From Mycobacterium sp. Marseille-P9652 (GTDB lineage: Bacteria; Actinomycetota; Actinomycetes; Mycobacteriales; Mycobacteriaceae), in NCBI RefSeq assembly GCF_902652685.1, contig NZ_CACRUY010000008.1, positions 1-64,000 on the forward strand: a DNA stretch of 64,000 nt, in the 5' to 3' direction. This document shows positions 45,275 through 53,915 of the stretch, in pieces. Each line of letters starts with the position of its first letter. Positions within the stretch are counted from its first letter, which is position 1. The notes below the pieces were generated by a model. The model was given only the letters and a program-made list of their open reading frames with translations. It was not told where the DNA came from and searched no databases. The translations under genes were made by a program, and so were the position numbers.

Positions 45275-45374
45275 GGCGATCGCAAGCGCGGCCGCGGCGA
45301 TCGCAAGCGCGGCGTAGCCGCGCGATGGGGGTCGCCGCCGAAGGCGAAGCCGGGCGCGGCGGGTCGGCACCATA
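45275..45374 (+). repeat. short interspersed element after a stop codon, copy 2, with internal duplication
   Basis: GGCGATCGCAAGCGCGGC occurs at 45275-45292 and again at 45296-45313 (21-bp period). It is followed by GCCGGGCGCGGCGGGTCG and ACCAT near 45349-45373, the same blocks as in the element at 35091-35140. Both elements begin directly after a TAG stop. Confidence 0.5.
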
Positions 45375-45381
45375 GGAACGG

Positions 45382-45546
45382 CTAGGCGCCCTTGCGGACC
45401 GCCGCTTCCGCGGCGGCGCGCATGCGGTCGGACAACTGCAGGAGCCCGTGCTCGCCCACACCGTTGGGCAGTGTGTAGGCCAGCTGCCGCAGTTCGATGG
45501 CACAGTCGCGCAATTCCTGGCGGAGGCGCGTCTCGTTGGTGGGCAT
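45382..45546 (-). CDS. small hypothetical protein
   Basis: A 54-aa mostly helical protein (TRLRQELRDCAIELRQLAYTLPNGVGEHGLLQLSDRMRAAAEAAVRKGA). The start ATG 45546 has a strong GGGAGGGAAAG site, which supports a real gene. No family recognised; amphipathic helices suggest a small regulator or partner protein. Confidence 0.6.
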   Translation of the reverse strand: MPTNETRLRQELRDCAIELRQLAYTLPNGVGEHGLLQLSDRMRAAAEAAVRKGA

Positions 45547-45690
45547 CTTTCCCTCCCTGGGGCCGGGGCGTCTGACCGTGCGACCAGCCGATTGGCCAAT
45601 GGTCCCAGCCCAGGCCCTCAATCGCGACGGGCCCGGTGCGGTTTAACGGGAGTTTGACAGCGTGTTTACAGGGAGCCTGTTTAGAGCGCC

Positions 45691-46344
45691 GTGAGTGAGT
45701 TGCTTTCGGCCGGGAGAGTGGCCTTTCATCGGGGCATGGTCACGGAAAGCGGGGATGTCACGGAAAGCGGGGAAACCGCCGGCGTCGGCGCGCTGCGCGA
45801 GCGCATGGCGGCGCACCGCGAGGCCGGCGACCTGGCTGCCGCCGTCGCCGTCGCGCGGGAACTGCTGGCCGACTGCGAGGCACGGCTGGGCCCCCGCCAC
45901 CCCGACAGCCTCGCCCTCGCCCTCGCCATCGCGAACTGGCGGCAGCATCTCGGCGACATGGCCACCGCGGCCGACGACCTGGACCGGCTCATCCCGCTGC
46001 TCGCCGCCGAGTTGGGCGCCGAGCATCCCGACACCGTGACCGCCCGCCACATGAGGGCAAGCTGTCCCGACCCCGACGTGGATCCCGTCGCGGCGGCGGT
46101 CACCTGGTTCGAGTTGTTCGCCGACGAGCAGCGCGCCCTGGGCCCCGACCATCCGACCTCCCTCGGCGCCCGGCACAACGTGGCGGTCTGGCGCCGACAG
46201 CTCGGCGACCTGATCGGCGCGATCGACGAGATGGATCACGCGCTCGCGGCGCGCGCACGGCTCCTCGGGGCCGAACATCCCGACACCGTCGCCAGCCGGT
46301 CGGCGCTGGCCGCGTGGCGGGCCGAAGCCGGCGAAATCGCCTGA
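45691..46344 (+). CDS. tetratricopeptide-repeat protein
   Basis: A 217-aa protein. At least three repeats of the TPR_10/12 type occur, recognised by LGPRHPDSLALALAIANWRQHLGD, LGAEHPDTVTARHMRA and LGAEHPDTVASRSALAAWRAEAG. Such repeats mediate protein binding. Near the N-terminus an 18-bp tandem repeat (45739-45774) encodes VTESGD/VTESGE. GTG 45691 or ATG 45736 could be the start; ATG 45736 leaves out a non-repeat tail. Role unknown. Confidence 0.75.
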   Translation: MSELLSAGRVAFHRGMVTESGDVTESGETAGVGALRERMAAHREAGDLAAAVAVARELLADCEARLGPRHPDSLALALAIANWRQHLGDMATAADDLDRLIPLLAAELGAEHPDTVTARHMRASCPDPDVDPVAAAVTWFELFADEQRALGPDHPTSLGARHNVAVWRRQLGDLIGAIDEMDHALAARARLLGAEHPDTVASRSALAAWRAEAGEIA

Positions 46345-46371
46345 GGGTCAGGGTCGGCGGTCGCGACCGCG

Positions 46372-46423
46372 AGCGTAACGTCATGGCGAAACGGCGAGCG
46401 GACATCCGCCGTGGCGTTACGCT
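46372..46423. promoter_or_regulatory. inverted repeat upstream of the fadE operon
   Basis: AGCGTAACG (46372-46380) and its exact reverse complement CGTTACGCT (46415-46423) flank 34 bp and lie 43-94 bp before ATG 46466. The position suits an operator for the nine-gene catabolic operon that follows. Confidence 0.4.
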
Positions 46424-46465
46424 GGCGGCGCTCACCGAGACGGCTGGCACGATAGAGGGGCCGGA

Positions 46466-47644
46466 ATGGACTTCGAACTCGACGCCGGCCAGCGCGCCTG
46501 GCTGGCCGAGGTCCGAGAGTTCCTCCACGACAACGTCACCCCGGAGCTGAGGGCCGAACTCGCCCGCCACGACCTGGAATTCCCCGGCGGCGAGGTCGCG
46601 CGGTTCCGCCGCAAGATCGGCGCGAAGGGATGGTTCGGCCTGAACTGGCCGCGCGAATACGGCGGGCTGGACCTCGGGGCCGTGCACCTGCACCTGTTGA
46701 TGAGCGAATTCGAGTACTGGGGTGTGCCGGGACCCGACCTGACCGTCACCTCGGTGGCGCCGATGATCATGCGGCACGGCACCGAGCGCAACAAGCGGGA
46801 CTGGCTCCCACGGATCGCCCGCGGCGAGATGATCTGCGCCGTCGGATATTCGGAGCCGGAGGCCGGCACCGATCTGGCCGCCCTGCGCACCCGAGCCGTC
46901 CGCGACGGCGACGACTGGGTGATCGACGGCACCAAGATCTGGAACAGCGGCGCGCAGCGGGCGACCCACGAATGGCTTTGCGTGCGCACCGATCCCACCG
47001 CCCCGCGGCACCGGGGCATCTCGGTCGTCATCGTCCCGATCGACACCCCCGGCGTCGAGATCCGCCCGCTCTACGCGTGGTCGGGCTACCGCACCAACGA
47101 GGTGCGTTTCGACCGGGTGCGGGTGCCCGTCACCAACCTCATCGGTGAGGTCAACCGCGGCTGGACCTACATCACCGGCGCCCTAGACCTCGAACGGGGC
47201 GCCCTGACCAACTCGGGCGACCTGCGCCGCTCGGTCGACGAGCTTCGGGAGCTCGCGCGACGCCCGCGCCGCGACGGATCCGTGCCCGCGGACAGCCCGG
47301 CGCTGCGCCGGCGGCTGGCGCAGGCCGAGGCCGACGTCGAGGTGGCCACCCTGATGGGTTACGAGGCGGCGTCGATCCTCGACAGCGGCGTCATCCCCAC
47401 CGTCGAGGTGAGCGTGGAGAAGATCTTCACCAGCGAACTGCGCCAGCGCATCGCCGACTTGGCGCTCGACCTGCTGGGCCCCGACGGGCTGCTGGCGCAT
47501 CGCAGCGAAAACGCCCCGCTGGCAGGCAAATTCGAACGCCTGTACCGAGCCGCCCCGCTGATGCGTTTCGGCGGCGGCACCAACGAGGTGCTGCGGGACA
47601 TCATCGCGCAGCGCGGCCACGGGATGCCGTCGTATGGACGCTGA
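46466..47644 (+). CDS. acyl-CoA dehydrogenase (FadE29/ChsE2-like)
   Basis: A 392-aa acyl-CoA dehydrogenase. WPREYGGLDLGAVH, CAVGYSEPEAGTDLAALRTRAV and WVIDGTKIWNSGAQRATHEWL mark the FAD/substrate domain; MRFGGGTNEVLRDIIAQRGHGMP closes it. The next gene, 3 bp away, is a second dehydrogenase, the arrangement of alpha2beta2 steroid side-chain dehydrogenases. First gene of a tightly packed operon to 55501. Confidence 0.87.
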   Translation: MDFELDAGQRAWLAEVREFLHDNVTPELRAELARHDLEFPGGEVARFRRKIGAKGWFGLNWPREYGGLDLGAVHLHLLMSEFEYWGVPGPDLTVTSVAPMIMRHGTERNKRDWLPRIARGEMICAVGYSEPEAGTDLAALRTRAVRDGDDWVIDGTKIWNSGAQRATHEWLCVRTDPTAPRHRGISVVIVPIDTPGVEIRPLYAWSGYRTNEVRFDRVRVPVTNLIGEVNRGWTYITGALDLERGALTNSGDLRRSVDELRELARRPRRDGSVPADSPALRRRLAQAEADVEVATLMGYEAASILDSGVIPTVEVSVEKIFTSELRQRIADLALDLLGPDGLLAHRSENAPLAGKFERLYRAAPLMRFGGGTNEVLRDIIAQRGHGMPSYGR

Positions 47645-47647
47645 TCG

Positions 47648-48769
47648 ATGAGGGCAGTGCTCACCGCCGAGCAGCGCGAGCTCGCCTCGATGGCCCGCGC
47701 GCTCCTCAGTGCGGAGAACCCGGTCAGCCAGGTCCGCGCGCTGCGCGAACCCGGCGCCGACCGCGACACCCCGACCCTGTGGAAGGCCCTCTCCGGCGCC
47801 GGGATCTTCGGGCTGGCGATCGCCGAGGAGTACGGCGGCTCCGGCGGATCCCTCGACGACATGGCGGTCTTCGCCATCGAGGCGGGCCGCGCGCTCTGCC
47901 CGACGACCGTGCACAGCAGCATCCACGCCGCCCTCGCGGTCGACCGGCTCGGCACCCCGGAGGCCAGGGCCGCGTGGCTGCCGCCGCTCGCGCGGGGAAG
48001 CCTGCGCGGCACCACGGCGTTGTCCAGCGCTCGCGACGCCGCGATCGTCGCGCCCTCCCTGCGCGCCGAGCGGGCGCCGACGGCGGGCTGGCGGCTGACC
48101 GGGACCGCCGACTACGTCGCCGACGCCGACGTCGCCGACGTCATCGTGGTGTCCGCCGCGGCGGGCGACGAGACGCTCGGCTTCCTCGTCGGGCCACGGA
48201 CGGCCGGCATCAGCGTGGAACCGCTCGACATCGCCAGCGGCCACCGCGCATTCGCCGTCCGATTCGACGGCGCCGCCGTGGGCGCCGACGCGCTACTCGG
48301 CACCGTCACCCCGGCGGACCTGCGCGCAGTGGCCAACACGGGTGTGGCGCTCGGCTCGCTCGACCTGGTCGGCGTCGGGCAGGCCGTGATCGACCGCACC
48401 GTCGAATACACCACGATGCGCCACCAGTTCGGGCGACCGATCGCCTCGTTCCAGGCCGCCCAGCACCTGGTCGCCAACATGCACATCGCCGTCGCCGCGG
48501 CGCGCCTGGCGGCACACTCGGCGGTGTTCTGGCTCGCCCGCGGCCACACCGCCACGCGCGAGACGGCCATCGCGCGCATGCACGCGGCCACCGCGGCGCG
48601 GCTCGTCACGCTGGACGCCCACCAACTGCACGGCGGCATGGGTTACGTCCTCGAGACCGACCTGCACCTGTGGTCGGAACGGGCTCGGCTGTTTTCGACG
48701 CTCGGCGGCGGTGCGGACGTCGCCGCGGCGTGGCTGGAGGAGAGCCCGGAAGGGAGCGCCGGTGAGTGA
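47648..48769 (+). CDS. acyl-CoA dehydrogenase, partner subunit
   Basis: A 373-aa acyl-CoA dehydrogenase-fold protein, more divergent than its neighbour. Motifs: AIAEEYGGSGGSLDDMAVFAIEAGRALCP, TGTADYVADADVADVIVVS and C-terminal YTTMRHQFGRPIASFQAAQHLVANM and HQLHGGMGYVLETDLHLWSERARL. It probably pairs with the preceding protein. The stop overlaps the GTG of the next gene by 8 nt. Confidence 0.85.
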   Translation: MRAVLTAEQRELASMARALLSAENPVSQVRALREPGADRDTPTLWKALSGAGIFGLAIAEEYGGSGGSLDDMAVFAIEAGRALCPTTVHSSIHAALAVDRLGTPEARAAWLPPLARGSLRGTTALSSARDAAIVAPSLRAERAPTAGWRLTGTADYVADADVADVIVVSAAAGDETLGFLVGPRTAGISVEPLDIASGHRAFAVRFDGAAVGADALLGTVTPADLRAVANTGVALGSLDLVGVGQAVIDRTVEYTTMRHQFGRPIASFQAAQHLVANMHIAVAAARLAAHSAVFWLARGHTATRETAIARMHAATAARLVTLDAHQLHGGMGYVLETDLHLWSERARLFSTLGGGADVAAAWLEESPEGSAGE

Positions 48770-49262
48770 GGACACGCTGATCGACGCCGAGGCCGCGTCG
48801 CGAGTGGGCACCGTCGCGGCGTCGGCCACCGGGGAGGTCAACCGGCGCGACTGGCAGCGCTGGGCCGCGGCCGTCGGCGACCACAACCCGCTGTGGTTCG
48901 ACCCGGAGTACGCGCGCGCCAACGGTTTTCGCGACATCGTCTGCCCGCCGCTGTTTCTGCAGTACGCCGTCCTCGGCGTCACCCACCTCGAGGCGCTGCG
49001 GCCCGACGGCTCCTCGGGCGCCGCCTCGGGTGGCCTCGCCTTTCCCCGGGCCCCCAAGCGGATGGCCGGCGGGGAGAGCTTCACCTTCCACCTGCCCGCC
49101 TACCACCGCGACCAGATCGACATGGTGCGCACCATCGACTCGATCGTCGAAAAGCATGGCCGCTCGGGCAGATTCGTGTTGGTCGCGTGGCACACCGTCT
49201 ACTCCAATCAGCACGGCGAGCTGGTCGCCGAGGCCTCGACGTCGATGATCGCCCGCCCCTAG
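48762..49262 (+). CDS. FAS1-like/MaoC-type dehydratase, N-half
   Basis: A 166-aa hotdog protein. DWQRWAAAVGDHNPLWFDPEYARANGFRDIVCPPLF is the N-terminal domain signature of FAS1-like/HTD2-type dehydratases. The GTG start overlaps the upstream stop; the next gene (148 aa) looks like the matching second hotdog. Together they would hydrate an enoyl-CoA, as the ChsH1-ChsH2 pair does in cholesterol side-chain loss. Confidence 0.82.
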   Translation: MSEDTLIDAEAASRVGTVAASATGEVNRRDWQRWAAAVGDHNPLWFDPEYARANGFRDIVCPPLFLQYAVLGVTHLEALRPDGSSGAASGGLAFPRAPKRMAGGESFTFHLPAYHRDQIDMVRTIDSIVEKHGRSGRFVLVAWHTVYSNQHGELVAEASTSMIARP

Positions 49263-49269
49263 GAGCCCC

Positions 49270-49716
49270 ATGACCGGCCACCAGGTGTTCTTCGAAGACG
49301 TCGCCGAGGGCGAGCAGATCCCCGCGCTCACCGTCACCGTCGACGAGACCCAGATGTTCTTCTTCAGCGCCGCCACCTACAACGGCCACCGCATCCACTA
49401 CGACAAGGAGTGGGCGCGCACCGTCGAAGGCTACGACGACGTGCTGGTGCAGGGGCCGCTGCAGGCCGCCCTACTGGCGCGCGCGCTCGGCGACTGGATG
49501 GGCGGGCTCGGGCGCCTGGTGTCCTTCTCGGTGCAGAACCGCGGAGTCGCCCACCCCGGCCAGCGCCTCACCTTCGGCGGGACCATCACCGGCAAGCGCC
49601 TCACCGACGACGGGGCCGGGCTGGTCGATCTCGACGTCGCCGGGCGCCGCGACGACGACGTGCTCACACCCGGGACGGCCACCGTCCGGCTGCCCCGGCG
49701 CGGGACGCCGTCATGA
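49270..49716 (+). CDS. MaoC-like hydratase, C-half
   Basis: A 148-aa hotdog protein. SAATYNGHRIHYDKEWARTVEGYDDVLVQGPLQ resembles the HTD2/itaconyl-type hydratase active site, with His as the catalytic base. It lies 7 bp after its partner and overlaps the thiolase start (ATGA). Likely forms a heterodimer with the 48762 protein. Confidence 0.82.
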   Translation: MTGHQVFFEDVAEGEQIPALTVTVDETQMFFFSAATYNGHRIHYDKEWARTVEGYDDVLVQGPLQAALLARALGDWMGGLGRLVSFSVQNRGVAHPGQRLTFGGTITGKRLTDDGAGLVDLDVAGRRDDDVLTPGTATVRLPRRGTPS

Positions 49717-50915
49717 CCGGACTGCGCGGGGAGGCGGCGATCGTCGGGATCGCGGAGCTGCCGGCCGAACGGCGCCCGACGCGGCCGGCGGCGTTCACCC
49801 TCGACCAGTACGCGCTGCTGGCCAAGATGGTGGTCGAGGACGCGGGCGTCGACCCGGCGCGCATCAACGGCCTCATCACCCACGGGGTAGCCGAGTCGGC
49901 CATGTTCGCCCCCGCCACGCTGTGTGAATACCTCGGCCTGCCATTGGATTTCGGCGAGCGGGTCGACCTGGGCGGCGCCACCGCCGCCGGGATGGTCTGG
50001 CGCGCGGCGGCCGCCGTCGAACTCGGCGTCTGCGACGCGGTGCTGGCCGTGGTGCCCGGGTCGGCGAACGTGCCGCATTCCGAGCGCCGACCCGCCGCCG
50101 CGCCGAATTGGTATGGGGCGTCGTCGAACAACTACGGGTCGCCGCAGGCCGAGTTCGAGATCCCCTACGGCAACGTCGGCCAGAACGCGCCTTATGCGCA
50201 GATCGCCCAGCGCTACGCGGCCGAATACGGGTACGACCCCGCGGCGGTCGCCAAGATCGCCGTCGACCAGCGTGCCAACGCGTGCGCGCATCCCGGCGCG
50301 GTGTTCCACGGCGCCCCGATCACCGTTAGCGACGTGCTCGCCAGCCCGATGATCGCCGACCCCATCCACATGCTGGAGACGGTGATGCGGGTGCACGGGG
50401 GAGCGGGTGTCCTGGTCGCCAACGCCGACATCGCCCGCCGGTCTCGCCACCGGCCCGTGTGGATCACCGGGTTCGGCGAGCACATCGCCTTCAAGACCCC
50501 CACCTACGCCGACAACCTGTTATCCACCCCGATCGCGCGGGCCGCCGACCGGGCGTTCGCGATGGCCGGGCTCGGGCGGGCCGACGTCGACGTCGCCTCG
50601 ATTTACGACTGCTACACCATCACCGTGCTGATGACCCTCGAGGACGCCGGATTCTGCGCGAAAGGGAAAGGGATGGGGTGGGTTTCGGACCACGATCTCA
50701 CCCATCGCGGCGACTTCCCACTCAACACCGCCGGCGGTCAGCTGTCCTTCGGCCAGGCGGGCATGGCGGGCGGCATGCACCACGTCGTCGACGGGGCCCG
50801 CCAGCTCATGGGCCGCGCGGGTGACGTGCAGGTGCCCGACTGCCACACCGCGTTCGTCACCGGCAACGGCGGCATCATGAGCGAGCAGGTGGCGCTGCTG
50901 ATGAGGGGGGACTGA
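49713..50915 (+). CDS. thiolase-fold protein lacking the thiolase nucleophile (Ltp2-type aldolase candidate)
   Basis: A 400-aa SCP2-thiolase fold. Where a thiolase has its nucleophilic Cys loop this protein reads LGGATAAGMV, without Cys. It retains ASIYDCYTITVLMTLEDAG, NTAGGQLSFGQAGMAGGMH and CHTAFVTGNGG. Ltp2-type enzymes of this sort are retro-aldolases that use Tyr residues and need a DUF35 partner; such a DUF35 gene starts 3 bp downstream. Predicted to remove a C2 or C3 unit from a beta-hydroxyacyl-CoA side chain (inference). Confidence 0.83.
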   Translation: MTGLRGEAAIVGIAELPAERRPTRPAAFTLDQYALLAKMVVEDAGVDPARINGLITHGVAESAMFAPATLCEYLGLPLDFGERVDLGGATAAGMVWRAAAAVELGVCDAVLAVVPGSANVPHSERRPAAAPNWYGASSNNYGSPQAEFEIPYGNVGQNAPYAQIAQRYAAEYGYDPAAVAKIAVDQRANACAHPGAVFHGAPITVSDVLASPMIADPIHMLETVMRVHGGAGVLVANADIARRSRHRPVWITGFGEHIAFKTPTYADNLLSTPIARAADRAFAMAGLGRADVDVASIYDCYTITVLMTLEDAGFCAKGKGMGWVSDHDLTHRGDFPLNTAGGQLSFGQAGMAGGMHHVVDGARQLMGRAGDVQVPDCHTAFVTGNGGIMSEQVALLMRGD

Positions 50916-50917
50916 TC

Positions 50918-51325
50918 GTGACCGTCCCCCTTCCCGTTCCCGAGCCGACACCGGTGTCGCGACCGTTCTGGGACGGTCTGGCGCAACACCGCATCCTGGT
51001 GCAGTACTCGCCGTCGCTCGGGCGCCACGTGTTCTACCCCCGCACCCTGGCGCCGGGCACCCTGGCCGACGACCTGGAATGGCGCGAGATCGACGGCGCG
51101 GGAACGCTGTACACGTTCACGATCGCCCGCCGCCCGACCGGGCCGCCCTGGGTGGACGCGGTGCCGCAACTGCCGGCGGTGGTGCAGTGGGATGCCGGCC
51201 CGCGGGTGAGCACCGAGCTGGTCGACGTCGTCCCGGACGACGTCCGGATCGGCATGCGCGTCGCGCCGGTGTTCTACGATCTGCCCGAAGCGGGGATCAC
51301 CCTGCTGAAGTACCGGCCGGCGTGA
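50918..51325 (+). CDS. OB-fold DUF35 protein, partner of the thiolase-like protein
   Basis: A 135-aa protein of the DUF35 OB-fold type: an N-terminal helix (PFWDGLAQHRILVQYSP), a region where other members have a zinc ribbon (here no CxxC pairs), then LEWREIDGAGTLYTFTIARRPTGPPW. In M. tuberculosis the DUF35 domain is fused to ChsH2 and docks Ltp2; here it is a free gene. GTG start, and GTGA overlap with the esterase downstream. Confidence 0.82.
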   Translation: MTVPLPVPEPTPVSRPFWDGLAQHRILVQYSPSLGRHVFYPRTLAPGTLADDLEWREIDGAGTLYTFTIARRPTGPPWVDAVPQLPAVVQWDAGPRVSTELVDVVPDDVRIGMRVAPVFYDLPEAGITLLKYRPA

Positions 51326-52308
51326 CCCCGACGGAGGCCTCCATGGACGACCCCATCCAGGGCGATGTCCGGGCGGTGCTGCGCGAGTTGCAGGCCGGCT
51401 TCCCGCGCGTCGAGACCATGACCGCCGCCGAGGCCCGTGCCGCGGTCGCCGAACGCCGGTTGCCGACCCCGAACCTCGACGACGTCCGCGCCACCGAGGA
51501 CGTCGCCCTGCCCGGGCCCGGCGGTGCCATCCCCGCACGGATCTACCATCCGCACGGCGACCCCGGCCGCAGCCGGCCGGGGATCGTGTTCTGCCACGGT
51601 GGCGGATTCGTGTTCTGCGACATCGACTCCCACGACGGCTTCTGTCGCGCCCTGGCCCGCGGCGCCGACGCGGTCGTCGTGTCGCTCGGCTACCGCCTGG
51701 CCCCGGAACACCCCGCGCCGGCGGCCGCGCTCGACGCCTACGCGGCGTTCGGCTGGGTGGCCGGGCACGCGGCCGACCTCGGGATCGACCCGGCGCGGAT
51801 CGCCATCGCCGGTGACAGCGCGGGGGGCAACCTCGCGGCGGTCACCGCGATCCTGTGCCGGGATCGAGGGGCCGGCGCGCCCGCCGCGCAACTCCTGCTG
51901 TACCCGGCGATCGACCCGACGTTCGACACCGACAGCTACCACCGCTACGCCACCGGTTACTTCAACACCCGGGCCGCCATGCAGTGGTACTGGCGCCAAT
52001 ACCTCGGCGGCGCAGGGCCGTTCGAGCCGCCGTACCTGGTCGCCCCGTCCCGCGCGGATTCCCTCGCGGGCCTGCCGCCCGCCGTCGTCGTGACCGCGGG
52101 CCTGGACCCCTTGCACAGCGAGGGCTGCGACTACGCGCGCCGCCTGGGCGAGGCGGGCGTGCGCGTCCTGCACCGGGATTTCCCCGGCCTGTTCCACGGC
52201 TTCGCGACCATGCTGTCCATCGCGGCCGCATCATCCGCCCTGACGCTGGTGTGCCGCGACCTGCGGGGGCTGCTCGCCCCGGTCGCCGTCGGAAGCGCGC
52301 CGCGGTGA
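51322..52308 (+). CDS. HSL-family esterase
   Basis: A 328-aa esterase. FCHGGGFVFCD, YRLAPEHPAPAAALDAYAAF, GDSAGGNLAAV, Asp in TAGLDPLHSE and His in GLFHGF. GTG 51322 overlaps the DUF35 stop (GTGA). Together with the adjacent BVMO it could hydrolyse the ester or lactone formed by that enzyme, making a ketone-to-acid-plus-alcohol module (inference). Confidence 0.87.
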   Translation: MTPTEASMDDPIQGDVRAVLRELQAGFPRVETMTAAEARAAVAERRLPTPNLDDVRATEDVALPGPGGAIPARIYHPHGDPGRSRPGIVFCHGGGFVFCDIDSHDGFCRALARGADAVVVSLGYRLAPEHPAPAAALDAYAAFGWVAGHAADLGIDPARIAIAGDSAGGNLAAVTAILCRDRGAGAPAAQLLLYPAIDPTFDTDSYHRYATGYFNTRAAMQWYWRQYLGGAGPFEPPYLVAPSRADSLAGLPPAVVVTAGLDPLHSEGCDYARRLGEAGVRVLHRDFPGLFHGFATMLSIAAASSALTLVCRDLRGLLAPVAVGSAPR

Positions 52309-53915
52309 CCGACGTGACCGACGTGATTGTCGTAGGCGCCGGGTTCGCCGGCCTGTACGCGGTGCACCGGGCCGCCTCGGCGGGAATGTCTGTCGTCGGC
52401 GTCGAGGCCGCCCCCGACGTGGGCGGCACCTGGTACTGGAACCGCTACCCCGGCGCGCGGTGCGACGTCGAAAGTGTCGACTACTCATACTCTTTCGACG
52501 AGGAGCTGCAGCAGAGCTGGACGTGGACCGAGCGGTTCGCCGCGCAGCCGGAGATCCTGGCCTACCTGCGGCACGTCGCCGACCGCTTCGACCTGCGCCG
52601 CCACTACCGGTTCGGCGTCGACGTGGTCGGGGCCGACTTCGACGACGGCCGCTGGCATGTCCGCACCGCGAGCGGGGACGTTTTCGGGGCGCGGTTCCTC
52701 GTGTGCGCGACGGGCTGCCTGTCGGCGGTGAACCGGCCCGACATCCGCGGCGCCGACGAGTTCGCCGGCGAGGTCTACTTCACGGCCGCCTGGCCGCGCG
52801 AGGACCCCGACCTGCGCGGCAAGCGCGTCGGGTTGATCGGCACCGGTTCGTCCGGGATTCAGGCGTTGCCGATCGTCGCCGCACAGGCGGCCGAGGTGGT
52901 CGTCTTTCAGCGGTCCGCCAACTACAGCATCCCGATGCCCAACCGCCCGTGGACGCCGGACGAGCAGCGGCAGATCCGTGAGCAGTATCCCGAACGCCGC
53001 CGCGCGTCCGCCTACGCGTCGGCGGGGACGCCGCACGGCACCTATCACAAGAAGGCGGTCGACACCGCGCCGGAGGAACGCGCCGACGCCCTGTGGCGGC
53101 GCTGGCGCGAGGGGGGCGTGCTGTTCGCCAAGACCTTTCCCGACCAGAACAGCGACGTGGCCGCCAACGACATCGCCCGCGAGTTCGCCGAGGAGCGGAT
53201 CCGCGAGATCGTCACCGATCCCGCCGTCGCCGCCGACCTGATCCCGGTGGACCACCCGATCGGGGCCAAGCGCATCTGCACCGACGCCGGCTACTACGCC
53301 GCCTTCAACCGGGACAACGTCCGGCTGGTGAACCTGCGCCGCGAGCCCATCGACGCGATCACGGCGCGGGGCGTGCGCACCGACCGCATGACCTACCCGT
53401 GCGACGTGCTGATCTTCGCGACGGGCTTCGACGCGATGACCGGCGCGCTGACCCGGATCGACCCGCGGGGGCCCGGGGGTGAACGGCTGCGCGACATCTG
53501 GGCCGAGGGCCCGGTCACCTTCCTCGGCCTGATGGTTCCCGGCCTGCCGAACCTCTTCACGATCAGCGGGCCCGGCAGCCCCTCGGTGCTGGCCAACATG
53601 GTGCTGCACGCCGAGGTTCAGGTCGACTGGGTCACCGAGCTGATCCTGACGGCGCATGAGCTCGGCGTCTGCGAGATAGAACCGCGTCGCGACGCCGCCG
53701 AGGCCTGGACCGAGCACGTCGCGGTCGCCGCCGACCAGACCCTGTTCACCAAGGCGGCGTCGTCGTGGTACCTGGGCGCCAACATCGACGGCAAGAAGCG
53801 GGTCTTCATGCCCTTCGCCGGGGGATTCGGCACCTACCGGCGCCACTGCGAGGGCGTGGCGCACGACGGCTACGCCGGTCTGGTGCTGACCGCGCGGTAC
53901 GGGCCGGGAACCTAG
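52305..53915 (+). CDS. Baeyer-Villiger monooxygenase-like flavoprotein with altered fingerprint
   Basis: A 536-aa paralogue of the 27188 gene. FAD motif GAGFAG (11-16), GGTWYWNRYPGARCDVES and NADP motif GTGSSG (179-184). The BVMO fingerprint is FAGEVYFTAAWP (153-164): Phe159 replaces the conserved His (codon TTC at 52779-52781; the 27188 paralogue has CAC in the equivalent codon). Overall identity with the other copy is high, so function is probably retained or shifted. GTG 52305 overlaps the esterase stop (GTGA). Confidence 0.87.
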   Translation: MTDVTDVIVVGAGFAGLYAVHRAASAGMSVVGVEAAPDVGGTWYWNRYPGARCDVESVDYSYSFDEELQQSWTWTERFAAQPEILAYLRHVADRFDLRRHYRFGVDVVGADFDDGRWHVRTASGDVFGARFLVCATGCLSAVNRPDIRGADEFAGEVYFTAAWPREDPDLRGKRVGLIGTGSSGIQALPIVAAQAAEVVVFQRSANYSIPMPNRPWTPDEQRQIREQYPERRRASAYASAGTPHGTYHKKAVDTAPEERADALWRRWREGGVLFAKTFPDQNSDVAANDIAREFAEERIREIVTDPAVAADLIPVDHPIGAKRICTDAGYYAAFNRDNVRLVNLRREPIDAITARGVRTDRMTYPCDVLIFATGFDAMTGALTRIDPRGPGGERLRDIWAEGPVTFLGLMVPGLPNLFTISGPGSPSVLANMVLHAEVQVDWVTELILTAHELGVCEIEPRRDAAEAWTEHVAVAADQTLFTKAASSWYLGANIDGKKRVFMPFAGGFGTYRRHCEGVAHDGYAGLVLTARYGPGT

